Shown: positions 52,276-62,669, numbered from the stretch's first letter. The stretch: 64,000 nt of DNA from an uncultured Alphaproteobacteria bacterium (GCA_902581005.1 CACHMT010000006.1:1-64000), one strand, 5' to 3'. The notes: generated by a model not told the origin, from the sequence alone. Translations and numbers: made by a program.

Positions 52276-52878
52276 TTGCAACTAGGGCTGGAGACAACGC
52301 TTGGTAGGATTGGGTATAGAAGGTCTATCGGGATATTAGGAGGTTCATTCAACCCTCCTCACCCAGGCCATGTTCATATAAGCAAAGTATCCTTAAGAAT
52401 GTTTGATCTAGGACAGATATATTGGGTCTACACAAAAAAAAATCCTCTTAAAAAAGTAAGTCCATCGAGTTTTCATGATAGGGTCGAGGAAACCAAAAAA
52501 TTGGTTGAATCACCCAATATTAAACTTTCCCCAATTGAGATAAGACACAATTTTCAGTACAGTTTCCAGCTTTTGAAGTTTATACAAAAAAGACATAGAC
52601 ATATAAAATTTATTTGGGTGATGGGTGAAGATAATATTACTCAATTCCATCTTTGGAAAAATTGGCAATGGATAGCGAATAATGTGAGAATTGCTGTGGT
52701 AGCAAGAGGGAACAGTAGATCATTGGTGAATTCATCAACTTTTGCTTTGAAGTATAGGAGTTTTAGACTTATAAGTGGGCAATCGGCACAACTACAGCAT
52801 TTTAAGCCTCCAATATGGTGCATCGTGGACTCAAAAAGACTAAATCTTTCTTCAAGTGATCTTAGATCAAATGCTTAG
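52276..52878 (+). CDS. nadD: Nicotinate-nucleotide adenylyltransferase
   Basis: A 200-residue protein starting at TTG 52276 behind GAAGGAG. GILGGSFNPPHPGHVHISK has the H-x-G-H nucleotide site; WVMGEDNITQFHLWKNWQWI and LNLSSSDLRS (S-S-T/S-x-x-R) close the fold. It makes nicotinate adenine dinucleotide, the substrate of NadE encoded upstream. Usual neighbours rsfS and rlmH are missing here; instead a D-Ala-D-Ala carboxypeptidase gene overlaps the 3' end by eight bases. Confidence 0.92.
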   Translation: MQLGLETTLGRIGYRRSIGILGGSFNPPHPGHVHISKVSLRMFDLGQIYWVYTKKNPLKKVSPSSFHDRVEETKKLVESPNIKLSPIEIRHNFQYSFQLLKFIQKRHRHIKFIWVMGEDNITQFHLWKNWQWIANNVRIAVVARGNSRSLVNSSTFALKYRSFRLISGQSAQLQHFKPPIWCIVDSKRLNLSSSDLRSNA

Positions 52879-54316
52879 TAAAAGAAAATTTATTAAGTTG
52901 AGTGCTCTGTCGGCATTTTTGGGAATAATCCCGTTAAAAGGTTTAGCAAAAACAACAAATATTTTTACCAATCTAATTAAAAAATCTGGCTTTGAAAATA
53001 ATACAAGTTTTATGGCAGTAGACCTAAGATCAAATAAGCTTATCGCTCGGCATAATGAAAAACTTAGGTTACCTATTGCTTCTGTTACTAAAATGGTAAC
53101 TGCATTTTATTATCTGAGTAATAATGACAAGCTTGACAGATTTAAAACTGAATTGTTCATTGATGGATTTATTAAAGACAATATACTGCATGGTGACTTA
53201 TATTTTAAGGGTTACGGAGATCCTACGCTCAAGACGGATGACCTTTCCGTTTTTATTGACTCTGTTAAAAATTTGGGTGTAACCGAAGTACATGGGAGCC
53301 TTTTCTTCGATAACAGTTATCTACCCGACATAAATTACATAAATAGAAACCAACTTCCTCAGTATGCATATAATCCAGGTATGGGAGCGATTAACCTTAA
53401 TGAGAACCGAATTCTATTTGAGTGGAAGAGGTTAGAAAAAGCGAAATATAAGACTTCATTAACTGCTCCAGGCTTAAAAAATATTGCACAAGTAACAAAT
53501 ATCACTATGGATTTAGAAAACTATAAAGGTCCCGTATATAGTTATGAGCTTGATGAAACAAAATTCAAGGAGAGATGGTCGGTAAATAGGCGGATATTAG
53601 GAAAAAAAGGTAGTCGATGGCTACCAGTTCGAGAGAGTTCCTATTATGCTACCGAGGCCTTGAAACAGCTTTTGGTTGATAGAGGTATTGAGATTACGAA
53701 TATGGGCAGAAAAAAAGTACCCAAGAAGAGTAGATTGCTTTGCACACACTATTCTGTCGATAACAAAATAATATTGAAAAGTGCATTAAAATACTCAAAA
53801 AATATGGTTACCGAGTCACTTGGACTTATTACAAGTAGGCTCGTTTCGGCAAATCTTTATGACCTTGACCAGTCTGCCGTAATTATGACCAGATGGTTTC
53901 GTAACATTATAGGCAAACAAAACTCTCTATTTCTAAATCATAGTGGGTTATCTGCAGGCAGTTTTTCTACCTCTGAAGATTTTAGAAGGTTTTTAATGCA
54001 AGACAATGTTCAAAAGAGTCTTTTGCCAGTTTTAAAACGCATTCCAATTTACACATCAAAAGGGAAAGTTAATTCGATTGGCAATATAACGGTTAAAGGT
54101 AAATCGGGAACCATGCATTATATAAGAGGATTAGCAGGATACGTATGTAAAGAGGACATTCCTGTGATGGCGTTTTCAATATTTTCAGCTGATTTAAATA
54201 AAAGAAAACAAAACTCTAGCAATAATTTTGAAAAGCCAAAGGGATCGTCAACTTGGCTCTCCAGGGCCGTAATCCAAGAAAGACAAATAGTTCGAAAAAT
54301 AATAGATAGTATTTAA
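52871..54316 (+). CDS. D-alanyl-D-alanine carboxypeptidase/endopeptidase (PBP4-like)
   Basis: About 481 residues, an S13-type PBP. A signal peptide (KRKFIKLSALSAFLGIIPLKG) exports it to the periplasm. Catalytic motifs: LPIASVTKMVTA (S-x-x-K), KYSKNMVTESLG (S-x-N) and VKGKSGTMHYIRG (K-S-G). The insert between the first and second motif fits DacB. It trims or opens peptidoglycan cross-links. The start is ATG 52871; the track start 52856 is a GTG. It is translated with nadD by overlap. Confidence 0.88.
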   Translation: MLSKRKFIKLSALSAFLGIIPLKGLAKTTNIFTNLIKKSGFENNTSFMAVDLRSNKLIARHNEKLRLPIASVTKMVTAFYYLSNNDKLDRFKTELFIDGFIKDNILHGDLYFKGYGDPTLKTDDLSVFIDSVKNLGVTEVHGSLFFDNSYLPDINYINRNQLPQYAYNPGMGAINLNENRILFEWKRLEKAKYKTSLTAPGLKNIAQVTNITMDLENYKGPVYSYELDETKFKERWSVNRRILGKKGSRWLPVRESSYYATEALKQLLVDRGIEITNMGRKKVPKKSRLLCTHYSVDNKIILKSALKYSKNMVTESLGLITSRLVSANLYDLDQSAVIMTRWFRNIIGKQNSLFLNHSGLSAGSFSTSEDFRRFLMQDNVQKSLLPVLKRIPIYTSKGKVNSIGNITVKGKSGTMHYIRGLAGYVCKEDIPVMAFSIFSADLNKRKQNSSNNFEKPKGSSTWLSRAVIQERQIVRKIIDSI

Positions 54317-54325
54317 ATATCGATT

Positions 54326-54754
54326 TTAGACCATAAGATGTCTTGCTCTAGCACCTCGTTCTATAGCGGCTCCATGGAGGCGGTCTATGTTAAGTTCGTA
54401 TCTTATTTCTCTCAATAATTGAAGCTCTATTTCTTTAAGGCGCCCATCTGCTGCTGCTACGTCACAAGCTAAAGCGTATGCTGTCTCATAGAGATGCTCA
54501 GGTAGAGAGGCTTTTATCAAACCAAATAGCGCATCTAGTCCATCTTCCTCTTCAAATATGTCAAATACGGTCTCGGCTATAGTTTTTACACGGGCCACAT
54601 TATAATCTTTAAATATTGGAAGATGTTCAACAATTTTAATTATCGAGGCAAATTCTATTTTTGTTACACCTCGGTGCGACGTTCCCTCTGCTATCATAAT
54701 AGCTACCAACGCATCTTGGGGGCTTAATATTGTCGTACTTGAGTTTATATCCAT
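54326..54754 (-). CDS. TerB-family protein
   Basis: A 142-residue helical protein with SPQDALVAIMIAEGTSHRGV, ALACDVAAADGRLKEIELQL and LREIRYELNID; the D-x-x-x-x-x-E acid pattern in helix pairs is that of TerB-like metal-sensing or adaptor proteins. It is a single gene converging on the carboxypeptidase and divergent from lysS. Tellurite resistance itself is unlikely without the other ter genes. Confidence 0.8.
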   Translation of the reverse strand: MDINSSTTILSPQDALVAIMIAEGTSHRGVTKIEFASIIKIVEHLPIFKDYNVARVKTIAETVFDIFEEEDGLDALFGLIKASLPEHLYETAYALACDVAAADGRLKEIELQLLREIRYELNIDRLHGAAIERGARARHLMV

Positions 54755-54853
54755 TTAAATGCTGGCAATTCTTTGTCTTTTATATTATATGGATCTGATT
54801 ATATGTGAACAACATTTATATTTTATTTCCTTTGATGTAGATTAGTGAACCTT

Positions 54854-56410
54854 ATGGAAAATATGCCCGATAATATTAAAGTTTGGCCTGCACAAGAAGC
54901 AGTTGGTCTAAATAAATATTTGCAAAATATCAATGAAAATAAAGATAAGATTACTTTTCAGACTGGGTATGGTCCATCTGGATTACCTCACATTGGAACA
55001 TTTGGTGAGGTTATGAGAACCTCAATGGTTATGCATTCCTTTGAAAAATTATATGAAATTAAAACCAATCTCTTATGTTTTTCAGATGATTTGGATGGTC
55101 TTCGAAAAGTTCCTGACAATATTCCAAATAAAGAGTTAGTAGAACGAGATTTAGATTTACCCCTTTCAAAAGTAACCGATCCCTTTGGTACTCACAAAAG
55201 CTTTGCTGATCACAACAATAGTAAATTATGTGAGTTTCTCGATAGTTTTAATTTTGACTATAACTTTATTTCGTCTACCGAATGTTACAATACAGGTGTT
55301 TTCAACGAAGCATTAGTACAAGTACTAAACAAATATAATGATATTATGGAAATAATTTTGCCTTCTCTTGGACCCGAAAGAAAATTAACCTATTCGCCTT
55401 TTTTACCAATAAGTAGAAAGTCTGGTAAAGTTTTACAAGTTCCAACCCTCGAAATTGATACTACAACACATTCAATAGTTTATAAAGATGTTGACGGGGA
55501 AAAAGTTAAAACTTCAGTCACAGATGGGAATGTAAAACTACAATGGAAAGCCGATTGGGCAATGAGATGGTTCGCATTGTCTGTAGATTATGAAATGTAT
55601 GGCAAAGACTTAATTCCATCTGCAAACTTAGCATCAAAAATATGCAGAGTGCTAGGGAGAAAGGCACCCTACCAGTTTTTTTATGAGTTATTCCTTGATG
55701 ACCAAGGACAAAAAATTTCAAAATCAAAAGGTAACGGCCTGTCAGTTGAAGAGTGGCTAAGATATGGATCAAAGGAATCTTTGAGCCTCTTTATGTTTCA
55801 AAAGCCAAAGACAGCAAAAAGACTTTATTTTGATTCCATTCCGAGAGCTGTTGATGATTACCATAAGTTTTTAGAAGTGTATCAACAGCAAAGCGAGGAG
55901 GATAAGTATCAAAACCCTGTTTGGCACCTTCATCGAGGCAATCCTCCTAAGTCAGAATTACTTGTTTCTTTTTCTATGTTAATGAACTTAGCGGGGGCAA
56001 CTGGATCAACAAGTGTAGAAACACTTCTTTCATTCGTAAGAAAGTATGTTAACGAAAAAGGTGATCCTATGAACGCCACAATGCGTGGGGCTTTGCAAAA
56101 TGCCATAAATTACTTTCATGACTTTCTTGAATTCAAGCTAGTTTTTAAGGAACCCTCAGCTAATGAGCGTACCCCTTTGGTTGAGCTAACAAAGAAACTT
56201 GAGGGGTTACATAAAAACTGGGATGCGAGTGAAATTCAGCAAATTATTTTAGATGTAGGTAAAACAAATGGATTTGAAAACAATAGAGATTGGTTCAAAT
56301 TGATATATGAAGTTCTATTGGGAAGTCAAAGTGGTCCTAGGCTAGGCAGTTTTTTTGCTCTCCTAGGTAAAGAAAAAACAGTCGAAAAGTTGAATGAGGT
56401 GTTAAAATGA
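54854..56410 (+). CDS. lysS: Lysyl-tRNA synthetase, class I
   Basis: About 518 residues. FQTGYGPSGLPHIGTFGEVM holds the HIGH motif and QKISKSKGNGLSVEEWL the KMSKS motif, so this is the class I LysRS seen in archaea and most alphaproteobacteria, not the class II enzyme. The C-terminal helical domain binds the anticodon. The start is ATG 54854 or GTG 54845; neither has a clear ribosome site. The stop overlaps the next ATG as ATGA. Confidence 0.94.
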   Translation: MENMPDNIKVWPAQEAVGLNKYLQNINENKDKITFQTGYGPSGLPHIGTFGEVMRTSMVMHSFEKLYEIKTNLLCFSDDLDGLRKVPDNIPNKELVERDLDLPLSKVTDPFGTHKSFADHNNSKLCEFLDSFNFDYNFISSTECYNTGVFNEALVQVLNKYNDIMEIILPSLGPERKLTYSPFLPISRKSGKVLQVPTLEIDTTTHSIVYKDVDGEKVKTSVTDGNVKLQWKADWAMRWFALSVDYEMYGKDLIPSANLASKICRVLGRKAPYQFFYELFLDDQGQKISKSKGNGLSVEEWLRYGSKESLSLFMFQKPKTAKRLYFDSIPRAVDDYHKFLEVYQQQSEEDKYQNPVWHLHRGNPPKSELLVSFSMLMNLAGATGSTSVETLLSFVRKYVNEKGDPMNATMRGALQNAINYFHDFLEFKLVFKEPSANERTPLVELTKKLEGLHKNWDASEIQQIILDVGKTNGFENNRDWFKLIYEVLLGSQSGPRLGSFFALLGKEKTVEKLNEVLK

Positions 56411-56826
56411 GGTGGAGACTTGTTATAAACAAAATGTGGATCATCGCATTATTTATTTCACTATTGGGCACTTTAGTATTTGCTGATGAAAGTGAAATGG
56501 TACGTAACACCATAAGTTCACAGATTGAGGCTTTCAAGGAAAATAATATCAAGAAAGCGTATACATTTGCGGCGCCCAACATTCAAGCACAATTCTCAAA
56601 CCCAGAAGTTTTTGGTTTGATGGTCAAGAATGGATACCCTATTATATGGAGGCCAAAGAGCTTTAAATTCACAAAGTTTCGAGACCTTGGCAATAAATCT
56701 ATTCAGAGAGTTTTATTCCAATCCTATGACGGCCGTCTTGAGACATATGACTATATCCTAGAAAAATATGATGATCTGTGGAAAATTGCGGGGGTTTTAA
56801 CAATAAATTTAGCAGGTGAAACCTAG
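56407..56826 (+). CDS. DUF4864 secreted/anchored protein
   Basis: A 139-residue protein. Signal peptide or anchor (KMWIIALFISLLGTLVFA), then an NTF2-like domain: ISSQIEAFKENNIKKAYTFA, QAQFSNPEVFGLMVKNGYP and YDYILEKYDDLWKIAGV. These segments match DUF4864. Function unknown; periplasmic. It is translation-coupled to lysS by a four-base overlap and converges on uvrB with three bases between. Confidence 0.82.
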   Translation: MRWRLVINKMWIIALFISLLGTLVFADESEMVRNTISSQIEAFKENNIKKAYTFAAPNIQAQFSNPEVFGLMVKNGYPIIWRPKSFKFTKFRDLGNKSIQRVLFQSYDGRLETYDYILEKYDDLWKIAGVLTINLAGET

Positions 56827-56829
56827 TAG

Positions 56830-58872
56830 TTATCTCGCAAAGGGATCTTTTTTTATTTCCAATTCTGTTTTTTCTAGCTTTTGTATTTGGTCTCTTAATT
56901 TAGCCGCTTCTTCAAACTCAAGATTTTCTGCGGCCTTTAGCATTTGCGATTTTAAATCCTCCAAATGACTGGATAGATTATGACCAATCCCAGGTGTTGT
57001 CTCCAAATCAGCCGTTACTCTAGCTTGGTCAGTGTCCCCCTTATAGAGACCCTCCAATATATCGTTAACATTTTTCTCGATCGTTTTAGGTGTTATGCCG
57101 TTCTCAACGTTGTACTTCTTTTGTTTATCACGGCGTCTATCAGTTTCGTCTATTGCTTTCTTCATGCTTTTCGTGATTGTGTCGGCATACATTAGGACCT
57201 TCCCGTCAATATTTCTGGCAGCCCTTCCAATCGTTTGTATCAATGAGGTTTCGGAACGCAAAAACCCTTCCTTATCGGCATCTAATATTGCAACCAACCC
57301 ACATTCTGGAATATCTAAACCCTCTCTTAGAAGATTGATACCCACCAAAACATCAAAAGTGCCTATTCGTAAATCACGAAGAATTTCTAATCTCTCTAAA
57401 GTATCTATATCGGAGTGCATGTATCTAACTCTAATGCCCTTCTCATGAAGATATTCCGTGAGATCTTCAGCCATTTTTTTTGTCAGTACAGTGCAAAGGG
57501 TCCTAAGATTTCTCTCTGTTACTTTCCTAATTTCTACTATCAAATCATCTATTTGAGAGTCAGTAGGTCGAACTTCAATTTCGGGATCAATCAGACCGGT
57601 AGGTCTGATAATTTGTTCAGTGAAAACCCCCTGTGTTTGGTCTAATTCCCAATCCCCAGGAGTAGCAGATACATAAATTGTATGGGGCCTCATAGCATCC
57701 CACTCTTCAAATTTTAATGGTCTATTATCGGTACATGAAGGAAGTCTAAAACCATACTCCGAAAGAGTACTTTTCCTTCTGAAATCTCCTTTAAACATTC
57801 CACCAAGCTGTGGAATACTCACATGGCTTTCATCTGCAAAAACAATTGCATTATCGGGAATATACTCGAAAAGTGTAGGGGGTGGCTCTCCAGGGTTCCT
57901 ACCTGTGAGATACCTAGAGTAATTCTCGATACCATTACACATGCCTGTTGCCTCGATCATCTCTAAGTCGAAATTAGTCCTTTGTTCTAATCTTTGTGCC
58001 TCAAGAAGTTTATTTTCATTATTAAGCTGTTTAAGTCTGATCACTAGCTCTGCTTTTATATTTTTTATTGCCTGCTGTAGAGTCGGTCTAGGTGTCACAT
58101 AATGCGAATTTGCATAGATTTTTGCTTGGGATAGTTCCGCAAGCTTTTTTCCAGTTAACGGATCAAATTCAACAATTTTTTCAAGCTCGTCACCAAAGAA
58201 CAAAAATCTCCACGCTCGATCTTCTAAATGAGCAGGCCATACATCTAGGGTGTCACCACGAACTCGAAAGTTCCCTCTTTGAAAATTTTTGTCATTTCTC
58301 CGATACTGTTGCTCAACCAGGTTTTTAACTACTTGCCTTTGATTAAAAGTACCTCCTTTATTTAAACTTTGTGTCATAGAGCTGTAGGTTTCAACGGAAC
58401 CTATACCGTAAATACAAGAAACCGATGCGACAATAACTACGTCTTTTCGTTCCAATAGGGATCTTGTCGCTGAGTGCCGCATTCTGTCGATTTGTTCATT
58501 TATTTGAGCTTCTTTTTCGATGTAGGTGTCAGATCTTGGAACATAAGCCTCCGGCTGATAGTAGTCGTAATATGAAACAAAATATTCTACAGCATTATCT
58601 GGAAAAAATTTTTGAAATTCGCCAAAAAGTTGACCTGCCAAAGTTTTGTTAGGAGCAAGAATGAGTGCAGGGCGTTGTGTAGCTTCAATAATTTTGGCCA
58701 TTGTGAAAGTTTTTCCTGTTCCTGTAGCCCCCAGTAAAACTTGGTTTTTCTCGCCCTTTTTTAAACCTTCTACCAACTCAAAGATCGCAGTAGGCTGGTC
58801 ACCTGCTGGTTTAAAATCCGACACAACGCTCAAATCATTTTTTTCAATAGTTAAATCATTCATATCGCTCAA
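56830..58872 (-). CDS. uvrB: Excinuclease ABC subunit B
   Basis: A 680-residue DNA-damage helicase. Walker [11 protein letters not shown], the beta-hairpin [24 protein letters not shown]-type [15 protein letters not shown], and motif [19 protein letters not shown]. The C-terminal UVR motif ([20 protein letters not shown]) binds UvrC. It is intact and of normal length. No SOS box is obvious ahead of it. It is divergent from the NDUFS4-like gene. Confidence 0.97.
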   Translation of the reverse strand: MSDMNDLTIEKNDLSVVSDFKPAGDQPTAIFELVEGLKKGEKNQVLLGATGTGKTFTMAKIIEATQRPALILAPNKTLAGQLFGEFQKFFPDNAVEYFVSYYDYYQPEAYVPRSDTYIEKEAQINEQIDRMRHSATRSLLERKDVVIVASVSCIYGIGSVETYSSMTQSLNKGGTFNQRQVVKNLVEQQYRRNDKNFQRGNFRVRGDTLDVWPAHLEDRAWRFLFFGDELEKIVEFDPLTGKKLAELSQAKIYANSHYVTPRPTLQQAIKNIKAELVIRLKQLNNENKLLEAQRLEQRTNFDLEMIEATGMCNGIENYSRYLTGRNPGEPPPTLFEYIPDNAIVFADESHVSIPQLGGMFKGDFRRKSTLSEYGFRLPSCTDNRPLKFEEWDAMRPHTIYVSATPGDWELDQTQGVFTEQIIRPTGLIDPEIEVRPTDSQIDDLIVEIRKVTERNLRTLCTVLTKKMAEDLTEYLHEKGIRVRYMHSDIDTLERLEILRDLRIGTFDVLVGINLLREGLDIPECGLVAILDADKEGFLRSETSLIQTIGRAARNIDGKVLMYADTITKSMKKAIDETDRRRDKQKKYNVENGITPKTIEKNVNDILEGLYKGDTDQARVTADLETTPGIGHNLSSHLEDLKSQMLKAAENLEFEEAAKLRDQIQKLEKTELEIKKDPFAR

Positions 58873-58979
58873 ACTTTATATAAGATCTTTTTATAATTAC
58901 TGTGTGATTTTACTGTTTAAAACTGCTATAAATAGATATAGTATCTTTTAGTAATTTTAAACTGTCTTTAACTAATTTT

Positions 58980-59291
58980 ATGGTAGCAAGAATTTTTAAA
59001 TCATCTAAGACTGCGATGCAGTCGGGAACCGGCAAAGCAGACCAATGGTTTTTAGAGTTTGAGCAAAAGGATCATAAACCAATAGATCCTGTTATGAGTT
59101 GGATTGGATCAAGTGATACCACCAGTCAAATAAAGTTAAAATTCGGAACGAAGGAAGAGGCAACACAATATGCAATGAAAAATAATCTTTTGTTTTTCAT
59201 TGATGAGGGCTCTGAAAAAAAGATGAACATTAGAAAAAATGGTTATGGTGACAATTTCGATTACAACAGAAAAAGACCGTGGACCCACTAG
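58980..59291 (+). CDS. NDUFS4-like complex I accessory subunit
   Basis: A 103-residue soluble protein: ARIFKSSKTAMQSGTGKADQ, WFLEFEQKDHKPIDPVMSWI, and KFGTKEEATQYAMKNNL match the ETC_C1_NDUFA4/NDUFS4 (18 kDa) family. This accessory subunit of respiratory complex I is found in mitochondria and alphaproteobacteria and helps fix the class assignment of this genome. It sits directly before tRNA-Arg, away from nuo genes. Confidence 0.9.
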   Translation: MVARIFKSSKTAMQSGTGKADQWFLEFEQKDHKPIDPVMSWIGSSDTTSQIKLKFGTKEEATQYAMKNNLLFFIDEGSEKKMNIRKNGYGDNFDYNRKRPWTH

Positions 59292-59392
59292 TGGCGTTTA
59301 GTCAATTAGTAGTAATGAGCTAGCTCCCAAAACAAATTTGATTAAAATTAAATTTACTACAAACCTTTCATATGATACCTCTTATACGTCGT

Positions 59393-59469
59393 GGCCCCGT
59401 AGCTCAGCTGGATAGAGCAACTGACTTCTAATCAGTAGGTCGTACGTTCGAATCGTACCGGGGTCACCA
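59393..59469 (+). tRNA. tRNA-Arg (anticodon TCT)
   Basis: A 77-base cloverleaf: acceptor GGCCCCG/CGGGGTC with one G-T pair, discriminator A, encoded CCA, D arm GCTC...GAGC, anticodon loop CTTCTAA giving UCU, and T loop TTCGAAT. It has no sign of integration nearby: the 3' half is not repeated in the window. Confidence 0.97.
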
Positions 59470-59495
59470 AACTTTTTTCTAAAGAAAGTCGCTCA

Positions 59496-60416
59496 GTGGG
59501 TTACCTAGTATCTTCTTTAATTTTTAAAAATGGTATTATCTTGCTGTGCTTAGCAATGCTTGGTTGGGCTGGCAATACGGTCGCAGGTAGGGTGTCAACT
59601 GGTGAAATTTCGCCCATGGTTGTTGTGTTTTTGCGATGGTTTATTATTTCAATTTTTTTAATCCTATTTTTAAATAAGAAATTAATTTTGTCTTTTAACT
59701 TAATTAGTGGGAAACTCGTTTGGCTTTGCTTGATGGGCTCACTTGGGCTTACCGGGTTTAATGCATTGTTTTACATAGCTGCTCAGAACACAACAGCAAT
59801 AAACTTAGGTATTATTCAAGGCATCATGCCCGCAATAATATTAGTCGGGTCAGTAGTTATGTTCAGGGAGGCGGTTAACTTTACGAAGGTTGCTGGGCTG
59901 ATAATAGCATTTTTTGGCGTACTAGTAGTGGTAAGCCAAGGCGACTATGAGAGAGTAATTTTATTGTCTTTTAATTATGGAGATTTAGTGATGCTATGTG
60001 CTTGTTTTTTCTACTCTGGTTTTACCCTCGGATTGAAAAACAAACCGGTAATTGATCCTATTGTACTCATGACATATTTCTCACTGAGTGCCTTGATATT
60101 TTCTATTCCACTACTGATTATAGAATACTACCTAGGGCTCAATCAGGTTCCTGCTACAAGTACTGCTTGGCTTACTATACTTTACATAGCTTTTGTCCCA
60201 TCTTTTCTAGCTCAGATTTTTTTTATAAGAGGTGTTGAGCTAGTTGGAGCATCTAAAGCAGGGTTATTTATTAATTTTCTACCTATCTTCGCAGCAATCC
60301 TGGGAGTGCTTTTGCTAGGAGAGAGGTTATTCGTTTATCATTTAATCTCATTATTCATTGTTTTGTTAGGTGTTTATCTTTTTATGGTAATTGGGGATAA
60401 AGAAAAAAATACATAG
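59496..60416 (+). CDS. EamA/DMT-family transporter
   Basis: A 306-residue protein with ten helices in two repeats. ILLCLAMLGWAGNTVAGRVS opens repeat 1, IIQGIMPAIILVGSVVMFRE ends it, and INFLPIFAAILGVLLLGERL ends repeat 2, the DMT pattern. It starts with GTG 59496, 26 bases after tRNA-Arg; no strong ribosome site is seen. Exported metabolite unknown. Confidence 0.85.
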   Translation: MGYLVSSLIFKNGIILLCLAMLGWAGNTVAGRVSTGEISPMVVVFLRWFIISIFLILFLNKKLILSFNLISGKLVWLCLMGSLGLTGFNALFYIAAQNTTAINLGIIQGIMPAIILVGSVVMFREAVNFTKVAGLIIAFFGVLVVVSQGDYERVILLSFNYGDLVMLCACFFYSGFTLGLKNKPVIDPIVLMTYFSLSALIFSIPLLIIEYYLGLNQVPATSTAWLTILYIAFVPSFLAQIFFIRGVELVGASKAGLFINFLPIFAAILGVLLLGERLFVYHLISLFIVLLGVYLFMVIGDKEKNT

Positions 60417-60494
60417 TATTAAAAAAATTGGACTTCAAAACTTTGTTGTGGCATCAGATATTATCAGAAACTACGCTCAAGCTATTGTGAAAAA

Positions 60495-61994
60495 ATGCAA
60501 CTAAATGAAAACAAATACTTTAGGGATATTTTAGAAAAAGAAAAAAAATCGGAGTTTGTTATCGCAAACGAACTTCAAAATCTAGACAGACATAGGACAT
60601 TCACTTTTTCTTTTGAGGATATATCACTTGATATAACTAGGCAGCTTATTTCCTCTGAGCAATTTCTTAAGCTTAAAATGCTTGGAGAGGCTATAGACAT
60701 TAAAGATAAAAAAAAGAAGCTCTTTGAGGGTTCTTTTTTGAATGTTACTGAAAATAGGCTTGTAACCCATTTTCTTGAAAGAAATTCAAACTCAATAGTA
60801 GATAAAATTAACAGGTATAAGTCCTTCATATCTCTTCTAAAACAAAAGAAAATAAAGAATTTGATTAACATAGGAATAGGGGGATCGGACCTCGGCATTA
60901 AAATGGTTTATCATGCACTAAAGCAGAATAGTAATGGGCCTTCCCTAATTAACGTATCGAATTTAGATTTCACAAATCTTGAAAACACCCTAAAAATGAG
61001 AGATATCAAAGAAACATTCTTTATCTTCAATTCCAAGTCGTTTTCTACAGAAGAAACATTAGTTAATCTTAACTTTGTCAAAAATTTGCTCAATAATGAG
61101 GGCTTGGATCTCAATGACCATATGGTGGCAGTCACATCTTTTCCAGAAAAAGCGTTGGAAGCTGGTCTAAAAGAACATGCAATTTTTCACGTACCCAATG
61201 GGGTAGGGGGTAGATTTTCAATGTGGTCGCATTTTGGTTTAGGGTTAGTTGCGTCTCTGGGTACAGATGTCTACGAGCAACTTCTTGCAGGAGCCTATAA
61301 AATGGACAAGCATTTCTTGGAAGAAAAACTTGAATTAAATTTACCCTACATTCTCGGCATAACAAGAATCTGGAACAGAAACGTTTTGAATCTACAAAAC
61401 CTCGCAATTGTTCCTTATGAGAATGGTCTAAAATTTTTTCCAACTTGGTTTCAGCAAGTGGAAATGGAGAGTAACGGGAAAAGTATAGATGCTCTAGGTA
61501 ACGAGCTAGAGTTACCTGCAGCGCCTTTAGTTTTCGGGGAAATTGGAACGGAGTCTCAACATAGTTTTTTTCAGTTACTTCATCAAGGCATAGAAAAAAT
61601 TCCAGTGGAGTTCTTAGTTCCATTTGAGGGTAAGAATGTAGTTAGTAAAAATAAAAAAGATTTAGAACCCCATTCAAGGTTAGTTGTAAACGCTATTGCA
61701 CAAGCAGAAGCCCTCATTACCGGAAAAAAGACACATAAAGAAAAGTATAGAAATATGACAGGCAATAGGCCGTCTACCTTTATAACTTGGGATAAAACCA
61801 ACGCCGAGTCTTTAGGTAAACTAGTTTCTCTGTATGAAAATGCTACTATTGTATGTGGCTTGCTATGGGGAATTAATAGTTTTGATCAGTGGGGTGTTGA
61901 ACTGGGAAAAGAGATTTCAAGAAATATTTATACTGGTCAAAATTTGGAAGATTTATCTTACAGCGCGAGGAAAATATTAAAAGGTATCATTTAA
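60495..61994 (+). CDS. pgi: Glucose-6-phosphate isomerase
   Basis: A 499-residue protein with two sugar-isomerase folds. INIGIGGSDLGIKMVYHALK binds phosphate, NGVGGRFSMWSHFGLG is the first signature, GTESQHSFFQLLHQG the second with Glu and His, and WDKTNAESLGKLVSLYE the C-terminal part with the catalytic-region Lys. It is somewhat shorter than the 545-residue E. coli enzyme, as in many marine alphaproteobacteria. It interconverts glucose 6-phosphate and fructose 6-phosphate. Confidence 0.95.
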   Translation: MQLNENKYFRDILEKEKKSEFVIANELQNLDRHRTFTFSFEDISLDITRQLISSEQFLKLKMLGEAIDIKDKKKKLFEGSFLNVTENRLVTHFLERNSNSIVDKINRYKSFISLLKQKKIKNLINIGIGGSDLGIKMVYHALKQNSNGPSLINVSNLDFTNLENTLKMRDIKETFFIFNSKSFSTEETLVNLNFVKNLLNNEGLDLNDHMVAVTSFPEKALEAGLKEHAIFHVPNGVGGRFSMWSHFGLGLVASLGTDVYEQLLAGAYKMDKHFLEEKLELNLPYILGITRIWNRNVLNLQNLAIVPYENGLKFFPTWFQQVEMESNGKSIDALGNELELPAAPLVFGEIGTESQHSFFQLLHQGIEKIPVEFLVPFEGKNVVSKNKKDLEPHSRLVVNAIAQAEALITGKKTHKEKYRNMTGNRPSTFITWDKTNAESLGKLVSLYENATIVCGLLWGINSFDQWGVELGKEISRNIYTGQNLEDLSYSARKILKGII

Positions 61995-61999
61995 ATTTA

Positions 62000-62167
62000 T
62001 TACTTTTTTAAGAGAGTTTTAAATGCAGCTTCAAACCGTGCTTTATCAATTTGTCTCGATAATCGCAAGTTCATTACTTTATCCTGAATCGAATTGCTTT
62101 TTTTAGACAGTGTCTCGTTCATGAGAAGTTTTTTGTCTATCCTTTTCTTGTCTTTGTCATTTTTCAA
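62000..62167 (-). CDS. Possible small basic protein downstream of hsp20
   Basis: This frame is not in the ORF track. It is open from TTG 62167 (55 residues) or ATG 62122 (40 residues) to TAA 62000. It is highly charged and helical (NSIQDKVMNLRLSRQIDKAR, FEAAFKTLLKK). It lies 25 bases after hsp20 on the same strand, so it would be in its transcript. There is no strong ribosome site. It may be chance, but the clean amphipathic pattern is suggestive. Confidence 0.3.
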   Translation of the reverse strand: MKNDKDKKRIDKKLLMNETLSKKSNSIQDKVMNLRLSRQIDKARFEAAFKTLLKK

Positions 62168-62192
62168 TTATCTATGTCTTTTAATAAGTGGT

Positions 62193-62603
62193 TTATGATT
62201 TTATAGGAATCTTCTGAGGAGTTTCTTTTTTTGGCTCTTCTCTGTAAAGATGAATAGATAATAGCCCATCTTTAAACTCAGCTCCGTTGACTCTTACATT
62301 GTTAGCTAATCTAAAGGTTTTAGTAAACGCTCGTTTAGCTATTCCCTTATGAATATATTCATGTTGTGGATCCTTATCACCATTGCCACAAACCACCAAT
62401 TCACTTGATGTTGCCTCTATAATAAGATCGTTAGAACTGAAGCCAGCGAGTGCCAAAACAATTATGAAACTGTTATTTGAAAGCTTTTTAATATCGTAGG
62501 CGGGATAAGTGGACTGTTTTACAGAAGACATGCGTTCAATTTCATCAAAAAGACTGTCAAAGCCTACAAAAGAACTCATATATGGTGATGACAAAAAACT
62601 CAT
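62193..62603 (-). CDS. Small heat-shock protein Hsp20/IbpA
   Basis: About 136 residues from ATG 62603 (MSFLSSPYMSSFVGFDSLFD), the usual Hsp20 N-terminus of alphaproteobacterial IbpA-like proteins; the track start adds 14 basic residues without a site. Alpha-crystallin domain: YPAYDIKKLSNNSFIIVLAL, GIAKRAFTKTFRLANNVRVN and GLLSIHLYREEP (close to the G-L-L-x-I-x-L end). A holdase for unfolded proteins. A 16-base palindrome lies about 67-82 bases ahead. Confidence 0.92.
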   Translation of the reverse strand: MSFLSSPYMSSFVGFDSLFDEIERMSSVKQSTYPAYDIKKLSNNSFIIVLALAGFSSNDLIIEATSSELVVCGNGDKDPQHEYIHKGIAKRAFTKTFRLANNVRVNGAEFKDGLLSIHLYREEPKKETPQKIPIKS

Positions 62604-62669
62604 GATTTCTTTATTTTCCCTTTTTAATTTTAATAGTCTGATCAAAATAAGAAATCAATATAGAAATCG

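Noticed and set aside
61132-61623. 163-residue minus-strand ORF inside pgi
   Set aside because: A long shadow frame; pgi on the other strand has all of its signatures.
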